A DNA stretch of 64,000 bases from contig CALSLW010000002.1 in NCBI GenBank assembly GCA_943787295.1, forward strand, positions 62,001 to 126,000, given 5' to 3'. Of this stretch, positions 25,729 through 34,164 are shown piece by piece. Under the pieces are notes generated by a model. That model was given only the letters and a program-made list of their open reading frames with translations. It did no database searches and was not told where the DNA came from. Each line of letters starts with the position of its first letter. The first letter of the stretch is position 1. This DNA is from an uncultured Flavobacteriaceae bacterium (lineage in GTDB: Bacteria > Bacteroidota > Bacteroidia > Flavobacteriales > Flavobacteriaceae). The position numbers and the translations under genes were made by a program.

Positions 25729-26427
25729 ATGTCCCTCAATTTCCTCTATATTGATGAAAACCTATCCTCGCAAGAGAGTATTTTAAAAAGTCTTAGAAGT
25801 TTTTTTGAGATTGAAAATATCCAATCTTTTAACAGCCTTAAAAAGGCCAATAAATACCTCAAAGAAAATACAGTAGATGTCATCATAATTGATCCTAATT
25901 TCACCAAAGAAGTTGGCTTTAGTTTTGTAGAGAAAAGACTCAATGAACATTTTTTTATCATCCACTCTGCTCGTACAAAAGATGCTGTTAGAGGATATGA
26001 GCTAGGCGTATTTGACTTCTTACCTAAACCCATAGTTAAGGATCGCTTTCACAGCTGTTTAAAACGATTAAAGAATCAAGATTACATCAAGGAAAAACAA
26101 CGCTCTATCCTTCCACAGCCCTATGTTGAAGTGCGCTGTGATTTTATGAAAGAACGCATCTTATACGATGATATTTCTCATGTTGAAGCCATGGGAGACT
26201 ATGTCAAAATTGTAACCGAGAAACGCAAATATGTGGTGTTGATGTCCATGAAAAAAATGGAAGACCTACTCCCAGAAGAACTCTTCTTTCGCACCCATAA
26301 ATCTTTTATCGTCAACAGTAAAAAAATTGAAAATTTCAACGCAAAAGAGATTGCTTTGAAAAAAGTCAAAATCCCCTTAAGTCGATTTAAAAAACAAGCC
26401 TTTATTTCTTTTATGCAAGCGGTTTAA
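25729..26427 (+). CDS. LytTR-family response regulator
   Basis: 232 residues from ATG 25729. Residues 1 to about 115 form a receiver domain: the acidic N-terminal cluster is reduced to IDEN, the phosphoacceptor Asp lies in DVIIIDPNF, a Ser in IIHSA occupies the switch position and the conserved Lys is in LPKPI. Residues about 135-230 form a LytTR DNA-binding domain (VEAMGDYVKIV, FFRTHKSFIVN). Such regulators control transcription. No histidine kinase is adjacent, so the gene is an orphan here. The stop overlaps that of priA by 4 bases. Confidence 0.9.
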   Translation: MSLNFLYIDENLSSQESILKSLRSFFEIENIQSFNSLKKANKYLKENTVDVIIIDPNFTKEVGFSFVEKRLNEHFFIIHSARTKDAVRGYELGVFDFLPKPIVKDRFHSCLKRLKNQDYIKEKQRSILPQPYVEVRCDFMKERILYDDISHVEAMGDYVKIVTEKRKYVVLMSMKKMEDLLPEELFFRTHKSFIVNSKKIENFNAKEIALKKVKIPLSRFKKQAFISFMQAV

Positions 26428-28865
26428 GCGGGATCTATATCGACATTGACCTTTACAGCTCTAAATTGACCTACCGCTTCAAGACTCTTTAATGCGCGAG
26501 ACACATTTTCTTTGATTTGTTTACGCTGAGTATTATCGGGGTATTTGATCATTAATTGTTTAATGAATTGATTGCGCACTCTAGCTACTGCTGGGTCAAC
26601 TGGCCCTAGTACTGGAGAAGGCAAATACTGATTTAAAACATCTGCTAACCACTGTGACGCTTGATCTACTTTGTGAAAATCTCTCGCCTTAAGTGATATT
26701 CGTATTAAACGATAAAAAGGTGGATAGTCAAAAGTTTTTCGTTCGCTAATTTGCTGGGCATACAAGGCTTCATAGTTGTTTTGAATCACTTGTTGTAAAA
26801 CGGGATGTTCTGGCGAAAAAGATTGCAATAATACCCTTCCGCGGGTTTTTGACCTTCCTGCCCTTCCAGCAACCTGCGTCAACAATTGAAAGGCGCGCTC
26901 ATGAGCGCGAAAGTCTGGAAAGAATAATAAAGGGTCGGTGTTGATTACTCCTACCAAGCCTACATTTTTAAAATCTAAGCCTTTGGTAACCATTTGTGTT
27001 CCCACTAGTATTTTGACTTCCCCAGAAGTAAAACGATCAATAATTCCTTCAAAGGCTCTTTTTCCACGGGTAGAATCCCAGTCCATGCGTTCCACTCCAG
27101 CCGTTGGAAAATATTGTTGCACCTGCTCTTCTATTTGCTGGGTTCCTGTTCCTTTTACGTCGAGATTAGGACTAGAACACACCACACATTGCACAGGTTT
27201 TGCAATATGGTACCCGCAATAATGACAGCGCAATTGCTGGTTGTATTGATGGTAGGTTAAAGAGACATCACAATTGGTGCATTGCGGAATATGCCCGCAA
27301 CTGTGACATTCAAGTAAAGGCGCATAGCCTCTTCTGTTTTGAAAAAGAATGATTTGTTTGCCTTCGGCCAAAGATTGTTCGATCGCCTCGAACAAAGTAG
27401 GCGAAAACAAACCTTGCATACTTTTGCGCTTATGCGCTTCTTTTAAATCTACTGTTTCTATCAGTGGCAATTGGGCTTCGCCAAAGCGCTCAAGCAATTG
27501 CACATAGCCGTACTTCTTTCGCTCCACATTAAAACGCGATTCAATCGACGGAGTGGCAGAACCCAACAACAACTTACAACCTTGTTGATGTGCCAAAACA
27601 ATCGCGGCATCTCTCGCTTGATACCTGGGGGCGGGGTCAAATTGCTTAAAAGAAGTTTCGTGCTCCTCATCAACAATAATAAGACCCAAATCCTTAAAGG
27701 GCATAAATAACGCTGAACGCGCTCCTAAAACAATCCTTGCCTTGTCGGTATGATGCAGTATGTTTTTCCACACCTCAACCCTTTCATGGATCGAATATTT
27801 TGAATGGAAAACGGTCACCTGTTCCCCAAAACGCTCTTGCAAACGCTGCACCATTTGGGCTGTTAAAGAAATTTCAGGAAGTAGAAATAAGACCTGCTTT
27901 TTCTGGGCTAATTGTTCCTCAATCAAAGAGAAATATACTTCGGTTTTACCAGAAGAAGTGACTCCTTCTAACAACACAACCTCTTTCTCTTTCCAACTTT
28001 GCTTAAGCTGAGACAACGCCTTTTCTTGGGCGGGAGACAAAGTAGGGCGAGTAATCGATTTCGCATCGCGCAAAATAGGGCGATCTTCTTGCACAAACCG
28101 CTCCTCTATAATTTCTTTTTCTAGGAGTGTTTTCGCTAAAGTGCTCTCTACTCCTAAACGTTTTTTTAAAGGCGCCCATTTAACCCATTCTTCTTGTTCT
28201 TGAAGTAGTCCCAATAAAAAACTGCTTTGTTTTGGCGCGCGTTTAAGTTGATCAAAAACAGCCGCTAAAGCTTGATTTCCTTGATACTTTGGTGCAATGC
28301 GAAGATAGCGATGGTATTTAGGGGTATACTTTTCTTTTAAGGATTGAATCGTTTCTACATAACCCTTTTCGACTAAGTTTTGAATCAAGGGTAAAACAGA
28401 CTTCCGCTGAACAATGGCTTGAATATCTTCAATCAATAAGTCTCTTTTGGCTAAGCCTTCTAAAACCAAAAAAGCATCATCTGAAACACTGTCCCAATCG
28501 ATTTCAACCTCAGCGACTTTTGCCACAATGGTTTCACTGGCCAATAAAAAAGCACTGGGTAAAGCAGTGCGTAAAATACTGCCCATAGAGCAGCGATAAT
28601 AATCACTCATCCATTCCCAAAACTTGATTTGATCTGGGGTAACAATAGGATGTTCATCCAGAATCACTTCGATGGGTTTTGGTTCATAAGTCTGCGGAGC
28701 GACTTGATGTTTCTTGTAGACTAAGCCAGTGTAAAGCTTATTTTTTCCAAAAGGCACCCCTACTCTATAACCCGGTGAAAGAAAGTTAAACTCGGCTTCT
28801 TCTACCACATAGGTAAATGCTTTGGGCAATGGTAATGGTAATAAGACATCGACAAAATAGTGCAT
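26424..28865 (-). CDS. priA: Primosomal replication protein N' (helicase)
   Basis: 813 residues. An N-terminal 3'-DNA-binding domain (YFVDVLLPLPLPKAFTYVV) is followed by a superfamily 2 helicase core with Walker A GVTSSGKTEVY and VDEEHETSFKQ. A zinc-binding insertion with paired cysteines (CHSCG, CTNC, CHYCG, CVVC) and helicase motifs GTQMVTKGLDF and QVAGRAGR follow. It restarts stalled replication forks. It lies 8 bases downstream of the YihY/BrkB-like gene on the same strand. Confidence 0.97.
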   Translation of the reverse strand: MHYFVDVLLPLPLPKAFTYVVEEAEFNFLSPGYRVGVPFGKNKLYTGLVYKKHQVAPQTYEPKPIEVILDEHPIVTPDQIKFWEWMSDYYRCSMGSILRTALPSAFLLASETIVAKVAEVEIDWDSVSDDAFLVLEGLAKRDLLIEDIQAIVQRKSVLPLIQNLVEKGYVETIQSLKEKYTPKYHRYLRIAPKYQGNQALAAVFDQLKRAPKQSSFLLGLLQEQEEWVKWAPLKKRLGVESTLAKTLLEKEIIEERFVQEDRPILRDAKSITRPTLSPAQEKALSQLKQSWKEKEVVLLEGVTSSGKTEVYFSLIEEQLAQKKQVLFLLPEISLTAQMVQRLQERFGEQVTVFHSKYSIHERVEVWKNILHHTDKARIVLGARSALFMPFKDLGLIIVDEEHETSFKQFDPAPRYQARDAAIVLAHQQGCKLLLGSATPSIESRFNVERKKYGYVQLLERFGEAQLPLIETVDLKEAHKRKSMQGLFSPTLFEAIEQSLAEGKQIILFQNRRGYAPLLECHSCGHIPQCTNCDVSLTYHQYNQQLRCHYCGYHIAKPVQCVVCSSPNLDVKGTGTQQIEEQVQQYFPTAGVERMDWDSTRGKRAFEGIIDRFTSGEVKILVGTQMVTKGLDFKNVGLVGVINTDPLLFFPDFRAHERAFQLLTQVAGRAGRSKTRGRVLLQSFSPEHPVLQQVIQNNYEALYAQQISERKTFDYPPFYRLIRISLKARDFHKVDQASQWLADVLNQYLPSPVLGPVDPAVARVRNQFIKQLMIKYPDNTQRKQIKENVSRALKSLEAVGQFRAVKVNVDIDPA

Positions 28866-28873
28866 TCAACAAG

Positions 28874-29779
28874 CTATTTATTTTCTTGTTTTAAACGACT
28901 AATGGTGGCATTGAGTTCAAAGCCTAAAAGCAATACGATTGAATTGATCCAACTGTATAACATAAAAATCAACAAAGCGCCTATTGAGCCATACAACTGG
29001 TTGTAATTTGAAAATTGATCCACATAAATCCCAAACAAATAGGTGCTACAGATAAACAGCAATAAGGTCATCAAAGCTCCAGGAGAGAAAAAGTGGGTGA
29101 GTTTTCCTTCGATGGTGCCAAAATAATACAAAATCGAAATAGTGAAATAGGTCAGGATAATAAAGAAAATGTTTTGCCCAAACAGCACCCAATCAATGGC
29201 CTCTGGCAATACATTTTGCATGGCTAGTTTAAAATAAATAAAAGAGATCACCGCAATCAACAGTAAGAATGCTAGAAGCACACTTACCCCTAAAGCAAAC
29301 AAATACTGCTTAAAAATATTGCGCAACTCTTTGACGTGATAAGACACCTCAAAACTGGTGAAAATGGAATTGACTCCGTTAGCCGATAAGACAATCGATA
29401 AAATAAAAACCGAAGATAGTAACCCCCCACGAGGCTTACTTTGAATGTCTTGAAAGATATCGCTAAAAAAGCCGTGGGTATCTGCCGGCAAGAGGGTTTC
29501 GATAAAATCCAATAAAACCACATCAAAATTCTCTATCGAAAAAACGGTTGGGATAAAAGGGATTAAATTCAGCACAAAAAGTAAAAAGGGAAATAAAGCC
29601 ATAAAGAAGCTAAAGGAAATTGACCCCGCTCGCGCCGTTAACGCCCCTTTAATGATTCCCACTATATACATTTCTAACAACTCATACATTGAAAATCCTT
29701 TTAAGCCAGGAATACGCAACAAGCGCAAAAATGCGATGATTTGTTTAATGCCGGGAAAAGATGTCCATTGATTACTCAC
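28874..29779 (-). CDS. YihY/virulence factor BrkB family membrane protein
   Basis: 301 residues with about six hydrophobic segments. The first (ARAGSISFSFFMALFPFLLFVLNLIPF) is the characteristic YihY motif, and LYGSIGALLIFMLYSWINSIVLLLGFELNA is the conserved C-terminal region. The family (once misnamed ribonuclease BN) is an inner-membrane protein of unsettled function. It starts a two-gene unit with priA. Confidence 0.9.
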   Translation of the reverse strand: MSNQWTSFPGIKQIIAFLRLLRIPGLKGFSMYELLEMYIVGIIKGALTARAGSISFSFFMALFPFLLFVLNLIPFIPTVFSIENFDVVLLDFIETLLPADTHGFFSDIFQDIQSKPRGGLLSSVFILSIVLSANGVNSIFTSFEVSYHVKELRNIFKQYLFALGVSVLLAFLLLIAVISFIYFKLAMQNVLPEAIDWVLFGQNIFFIILTYFTISILYYFGTIEGKLTHFFSPGALMTLLLFICSTYLFGIYVDQFSNYNQLYGSIGALLIFMLYSWINSIVLLLGFELNATISRLKQENK

Positions 29780-29794
29780 CTAAAATTGTTTCTT

Positions 29795-29802
29795 CAAAAT
29801 TA
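29795..29802 (-). promoter_or_regulatory. Bacteroidota -7 box for the yihY-like/priA unit
   Basis: On the minus strand TAATTTTG ends 15 bases before the ATG of the YihY-like gene. No -33 element is clear. Confidence 0.5.
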
Positions 29803-29836
29803 ATGCATTTCACACGGATATACCTCTTTCCCTTTG

Positions 29837-29844
29837 TATTTTTG
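29837..29844 (+). promoter_or_regulatory. Bacteroidota -7 box for rlmH, leaderless spacing
   Basis: TATTTTTG ends exactly 5 bases before the rlmH ATG. With transcription starting a few bases after such a box, the mRNA would begin at or next to the start codon. Confidence 0.6.
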
Positions 29845-29849
29845 CTCTC

Positions 29850-30323
29850 ATGGAATGTGTACTGCTTTGCGTAGGAAAAACCGATCAGGCGGAATTAAAG
29901 CAATTGATCGAACTGTATCAAAATCGACTAAAACACTATACTAAGTTTTCTTTAGTCGTTATTGACGATATCAAAAACAGTAAAAATCTAAGCGAGAAAC
30001 AACAAAAAGAAGCCGAAGGAAGAGCCTTAGAAAAACAATTTAAAGCCGGAGACCGAATAATATTATTAGATGAAAACGGAAAAAGCTTTAGCTCTGTTGC
30101 ATTTTCAGACTGGATCAACAAGCAACAAATCTCTGGGGTAAAACGCTTGGTCTTTATTATTGGGGGACCTTATGGTTTCTCGGCAGATATTTATGCCCGT
30201 GCCCAACAGAAAATCAGTTTATCCAGCATGACCTTTTCACACCAAATGGTACGTTTATTTTTTGTTGAACAACTCTATCGCGCCCATAGCATTTTAAAAA
30301 ACGAACCTTATCATCACCGCTAA
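29850..30323 (+). CDS. rlmH: 23S rRNA (pseudouridine1915-N3)-methyltransferase
   Basis: 157 residues, the typical length. The SPOUT-family knot is marked by the SAM-binding segment FIIGGPYGFSADIY and the C-terminal SSMTFSHQMVRLFFVEQLYRA. It methylates a pseudouridine in helix 69 of 23S rRNA. The stop codon overlaps the start of the next gene by one base (TAATG), so translation is coupled. Confidence 0.97.
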   Translation: MECVLLCVGKTDQAELKQLIELYQNRLKHYTKFSLVVIDDIKNSKNLSEKQQKEAEGRALEKQFKAGDRIILLDENGKSFSSVAFSDWINKQQISGVKRLVFIIGGPYGFSADIYARAQQKISLSSMTFSHQMVRLFFVEQLYRAHSILKNEPYHHR

Positions 30324-30904
30324 TGAAATTAGTTTTTGCCACCCACAACAATAACAAACTCGAAGAAGTAAAACAATTGCTTCCAGCCCATATTGAACTC
30401 CTAAGTTTGACCGATATTGGCTGCACCGAAGAGATCAAAGAAACAGGAAGCACCCTGGAGGAAAACGCCTACATCAAAGCGCGTTATGTCAAAACCCACT
30501 ATAGCTTGAACTGCTTTGCCGATGATTCTGGTCTTGAGATCGATGCTTTAGATGGAGCCCCCGGAGTCATTTCGGCCCGCTATGCCGGGCCTCAAAAAGA
30601 TAATGAAGCTAATATTCAAAAAGTCTGGGGAAATCTTAAAAATCATACTGACAAAAGTGCGCAGTTTCGCACTGTGATCGCCGTTTGTATCGATGAGACA
30701 GAATGGGATTGTGAAGGTGTGGTGCGAGGTGCATTAATCGACGAAAAACGAGGGGAAGGTGGCTTTGGTTATGATCCGATTTTTATACCGCAAGGCTATG
30801 CGCAAACCTTTGCACAATTAGGGAGTGATGTGAAAAATAAAATCAGCCATCGTGCAAAAGCTACTCAACTGTTTTTAAGTCGATTGAAAGAAATTATCGA
30901 TTAA
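30323..30904 (+). CDS. rdgB: Non-canonical purine NTP pyrophosphatase (RdgB/HAM1 family)
   Basis: 193 residues. It starts with FATHNNNKLEEVKQLL and has TGSTLEENAYIKA, FADDSGLEIDALDGAPGVISARYAG and GGFGYDPIFIP, all hallmark motifs. It hydrolyses dITP, XTP and similar damaged nucleotides to monophosphates and so cleans the nucleotide pool. It is translationally coupled to rlmH. Confidence 0.96.
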   Translation: MKLVFATHNNNKLEEVKQLLPAHIELLSLTDIGCTEEIKETGSTLEENAYIKARYVKTHYSLNCFADDSGLEIDALDGAPGVISARYAGPQKDNEANIQKVWGNLKNHTDKSAQFRTVIAVCIDETEWDCEGVVRGALIDEKRGEGGFGYDPIFIPQGYAQTFAQLGSDVKNKISHRAKATQLFLSRLKEIID

Positions 30905-30948
30905 CGGGATTAAAGAGCATAAAGACTATTTTATCCATTAAACTACCG

Positions 30949-30956
30949 TACCTTTG
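30949..30956 (+). promoter_or_regulatory. Bacteroidota -7 box for the DEAD-box helicase gene, leaderless spacing
   Basis: TACCTTTG ends exactly 5 bases before the ATG at 30962, the same spacing as at rlmH and at 32810. Confidence 0.6.
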
Positions 30957-30961
30957 CGGCA

Positions 30962-32749
30962 ATGAATACATTCCAAGAATTAGGGCTTAGTGAAGAAATT
31001 TTACAAGCCATTGACGACATGGGGTTTGAAACCCCTTCTGCTGTCCAAGCCAAAACCATTCCCTTATTGCTCGAAAAAGAAACGGACGTTGTTTCTTTAG
31101 CACAAACAGGAACTGGTAAAACAGCAGCTTTTGGCTTCCCAATGCTTCAGAAAATTGATGCAAAAAGCAAAATCACCCAGGGTTTAATCTTATCCCCTAC
31201 CCGTGAGTTGTGTTTGCAGATTACCCAAGAATTAAAAAATTATTCCAAATACATCAAAGGCATTAATGTTGTCGCCATCTATGGTGGTGCGAGCATTACA
31301 GATCAAGCTAAAAATGTAAAGAAAGGTGCACAGATCCTTGTGGCCACTCCAGGGCGTATGCAAGATATGATTCGCCGTAGAATGGTAGATCTTTCTAGAG
31401 TAGAATACTGTGTGTTAGATGAAGCAGATGAGATGCTCAACATGGGCTTCTTTGAAGACATCACGGCTATTCTTTCTAATACGCCAGACGATAAAAGTAC
31501 TTGGCTCTTTTCGGCAACCATGCCAAAAGAAGTGGCGACCATCGCTAAAAAGTTCATGTACCAACCCGAAGAAATTACAGTAGGGACTAAAAATGCAGGA
31601 ACAAAAAATGTCAAGCACGAATACTATCAAGTATCTGGACGTGATCGTTACCCGGCCTTAAAACGCCTTGCCGATGCACACCCTGATATCTTTTCTGTCG
31701 TTTTTTGTCGCACCAAGCGCGATACCCAACGCGTAGCAGAAAAACTAATTGAGGACGGATACAATGCCGGTGCCTTACACGGAGATTTAAGTCAGAACCA
31801 AAGAGATATGGTGATGAAGTCTTTCCGCAACAAACAAATTCAAATGCTGGTTGCAACAGATGTTGCTGCACGTGGGATTGATGTAGATAACATCACTCAC
31901 GTTATCAATTATCAATTACCCGACGAAATTGAAACCTATACCCACCGTTCTGGTCGAACCGGGCGTGCGGGAAATAAAGGGGTTTCAATGATTATTGTAA
32001 CTTCTAGTGAATCGCGTAAAATTAGAACGATTGAAAAAATCATTCAATCGAAAATCGAGTCGAAAAAGATTCCTACAGGAATTGAAATTTGCGAAACGCA
32101 ATTATATCATTTAGCCCAAAAAATTCACCAAACGCAAATCAACGAAGAAATCACTCCTTATCTTCCTAAGGTAGAAGAGGTGTTAAATGATTTGAGTAAA
32201 GAAGAATTGATTCAACGTTTAGTTTCTGTTGAGTTTGCTCGTTTTCACGATTATTACAAAAACGCCAAAGACCTCAACACCAGTGGTGGAAATCGAGGAG
32301 AAGGTGGTCGTGATAAAGTCAAACACAACAAAAAAGACAGCACCCGATTCTTTATTAATGTAGGAGCGAGAGATGATTACAACTGGATGCATTTAAAAGA
32401 CTTTTTAAAGTCTACCTTATCGCTAGATCAAGATGATATTTTCCATGTTGATGTAATGGACAGCTTCTCTTTCTTTAACACCCCAAATAGCCAAAAGGAC
32501 AAAGTACTAGAAACCTTTACCGAGTTTCAACTAGACGGTCGTTACATCAATGTAGAGGTATCTGAAAAAGCTCCACGTGGTGGAGGTGGCGGTCGTGGTA
32601 GACGCAAAAACTTTGGCGGTGGCGGTGGCCAACGTTCTGATCGCAAAAAGTTTAACAACAACGACGGCGGTTTTGATAGAGGTAAGAAAAAGAGAAGAGA
32701 TAGCGGCGGCGGGAAACCCTCTGGCTTTGGCAGAAGAAGTAGGCGTTAA
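30962..32749 (+). CDS. DEAD-box ATP-dependent RNA helicase (DeaD/CsdA-like)
   Basis: 595 residues. Helicase motifs are complete: Q motif region at the N-terminus, AQTGTGKT (Walker A), PTREL, DEAD near residue 156, SAT, ARGIDV and HRSGRTGRAG. Residues about 460-540 form a DbpA-type RNA-binding domain, and the last 55 residues are a Gly/Arg/Lys-rich tail (GGGGGRGRR and similar). DeaD-like helicases remodel RNA in ribosome assembly and cold response. The gene appears to stand alone. Confidence 0.95.
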   Translation: MNTFQELGLSEEILQAIDDMGFETPSAVQAKTIPLLLEKETDVVSLAQTGTGKTAAFGFPMLQKIDAKSKITQGLILSPTRELCLQITQELKNYSKYIKGINVVAIYGGASITDQAKNVKKGAQILVATPGRMQDMIRRRMVDLSRVEYCVLDEADEMLNMGFFEDITAILSNTPDDKSTWLFSATMPKEVATIAKKFMYQPEEITVGTKNAGTKNVKHEYYQVSGRDRYPALKRLADAHPDIFSVVFCRTKRDTQRVAEKLIEDGYNAGALHGDLSQNQRDMVMKSFRNKQIQMLVATDVAARGIDVDNITHVINYQLPDEIETYTHRSGRTGRAGNKGVSMIIVTSSESRKIRTIEKIIQSKIESKKIPTGIEICETQLYHLAQKIHQTQINEEITPYLPKVEEVLNDLSKEELIQRLVSVEFARFHDYYKNAKDLNTSGGNRGEGGRDKVKHNKKDSTRFFINVGARDDYNWMHLKDFLKSTLSLDQDDIFHVDVMDSFSFFNTPNSQKDKVLETFTEFQLDGRYINVEVSEKAPRGGGGGRGRRKNFGGGGGQRSDRKKFNNNDGGFDRGKKKRRDSGGGKPSGFGRRSRR

Positions 32750-32796
32750 AAAAATGTTTATGTCTTTTGTTTAAGGGAGACTCAACTTTTTCTTGT

Positions 32797-32804
32797 TACT
32801 TTTG
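32797..32804 (+). promoter_or_regulatory. Bacteroidota -7 box for the gene at 32810, leaderless spacing
   Basis: TACTTTTG ends exactly 5 bases before ATG 32810. Confidence 0.6.
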
Positions 32805-32809
32805 TCTTT

Positions 32810-33580
32810 ATGCGGTATAGATTACATCTAACTCTTCTTTTATTGTGCAGCTTGTCTCTTGTCTTTGCGCAAGAAACACCTAGTCGTCTTTTAAAAGGAA
32901 AGGTGAAAAACGATATTACTGACCAGTTTATGGCCAGTGTACACGTTTTAAACCTAAGCTCTGTTCAAGGCGCGATCACGAATAATGAAGGAGTCTTTGA
33001 AATTGAAGTCAAAGCGCAAGACACCCTTTACTTTTCTTATTTGGGGTTTAAACCCCTCAAGGTACCTGTGAGTAATGACATGATCAAATTTGGGCTTCCC
33101 ATCTTTCGATTAACACAATTGTCTTTTGCACTAGAAGAAGTCGTTGTACGCCCGTATCAATTAACTGGGTACTTAGACATTGATGTGAGTAAAGTCCCCC
33201 TAAATCCAGCGGGGCGTTACAACATCCCTGGGTTACCACAATCGGGTTATGAAGCCGGGAACCGCAATCGATCTTCGATTTCTAAGGCGATAGGTTCTCT
33301 ATTTAATCCAGCAGACTTTCTCTACAATCTCTTTGGGAAAAACCCAAAACAAATGCGGAAGCTGAAAAAGATGAGAGAGGATGATGCCATTAAAAACTTA
33401 TTGGGTACAAAATTTGACCGAGAAATATTAGTTCAACTTCTAGGGATTGAACGGGTTAATCTTGAAGAAATTTTGCGCAATTGCAACTACTCGAATACAT
33501 TTATCAAAGAGGCGAATGATCTTCAAATCCTTGAAGCCATTAGTGGCTGCTATGAAGAATACAAGATTCTACAATTATAG
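32810..33580 (+). CDS. Exported protein with carboxypeptidase-regulatory-like (CarboxypepD_reg) domain
   Basis: 256 residues. A signal peptide (LTLLLLCSLSLVFA, cleaved before QETPS) is followed by a CarboxypepD_reg-like beta-sandwich (LLKGKVKNDITDQFMASVHVLN to FGLPIFRLTQLSFALEEVVV). This is the same domain that caps many TonB receptors, but no plug or barrel follows. The rest is helical and uncharacterised. It is probably envelope-associated. It precedes a conserved gene and purB with a 2-base gap. Confidence 0.8.
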   Translation: MRYRLHLTLLLLCSLSLVFAQETPSRLLKGKVKNDITDQFMASVHVLNLSSVQGAITNNEGVFEIEVKAQDTLYFSYLGFKPLKVPVSNDMIKFGLPIFRLTQLSFALEEVVVRPYQLTGYLDIDVSKVPLNPAGRYNIPGLPQSGYEAGNRNRSSISKAIGSLFNPADFLYNLFGKNPKQMRKLKKMREDDAIKNLLGTKFDREILVQLLGIERVNLEEILRNCNYSNTFIKEANDLQILEAISGCYEEYKILQL

Positions 33581-33582
33581 TC

Positions 33583-34110
33583 ATGAGCCCTCTAGAGGAT
33601 TTATTACTACAATTCTATGCTTCTGTTGCCGATCGTGAAAAAGGAGTAGCTTTTATCGATCAAAATCCAACCTACTTTCAAGAACTTTTTGCTTTAGCTT
33701 GTGCTCCAGATCAACAACGCACAAATATTGTTGCGGCATGGGTTTTAGAAAAATACACCCTTGAAAAACTAGCTTTACTAAGCCATCTATTTCCAGAATT
33801 TTTAACCGGCGTTGCGCAGCAAAAACACGAGAGTAAACGCCGCCCTATGATCAAATTGCTTTATCATTATTGCAAGGATAAAAAAAGGCGAGAAAGCATT
33901 GATCATACCCAGCGAGATCAAATTGTGACTTTGTGTTTTGATTATATGTTGGAAGCAGAAAAAGCTGCGGCGCTAGCTTTTAGCATGAAAACCTTACATT
34001 TTTTCAGGAATCACGAAGATTGGATAGAAGGAGAATTGCTAGCGTATATAGAACAACGCTTACCGAATAGCAGTACAGGATTTCAATCTGTTGTTCGCCA
34101 AATTTCTTAA
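33583..34110 (+). CDS. Conserved helical protein of unknown function upstream of purB
   Basis: 175 residues, mostly alpha-helical, possibly HEAT-like (LFALACAPDQQRTNIVAAWVLEKY and AAALAFSMKTLHFFR look like paired helices). No signal peptide, membrane segment or catalytic motif is seen. Similar proteins occur next to purB in flavobacteria as far as I recall. It is not itself an adenylosuccinate lyase. It starts 2 bases after the preceding stop. Confidence 0.72.
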   Translation: MSPLEDLLLQFYASVADREKGVAFIDQNPTYFQELFALACAPDQQRTNIVAAWVLEKYTLEKLALLSHLFPEFLTGVAQQKHESKRRPMIKLLYHYCKDKKRRESIDHTQRDQIVTLCFDYMLEAEKAAALAFSMKTLHFFRNHEDWIEGELLAYIEQRLPNSSTGFQSVVRQIS

Positions 34111-34139
34111 AATTGATTCCTGGATTCCCATAGAAGCCC

Positions 34140-34147
34140 TATCTTTG
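34140..34147 (+). promoter_or_regulatory. Bacteroidota -7 box for purB
   Basis: TATCTTTG lies 17 bases before the purB ATG. A possible ATTG -33 element at 34112-34115 is 24 bases upstream, slightly long. Confidence 0.5.
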
Positions 34148-34164
34148 TTGCTTTAATTTTCACT

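Noticed and set aside
33583-34110. Adenylosuccinate lyase fragment
   Set aside because: It is next to purB but has none of the fumarase-superfamily motifs; the complete purB follows.
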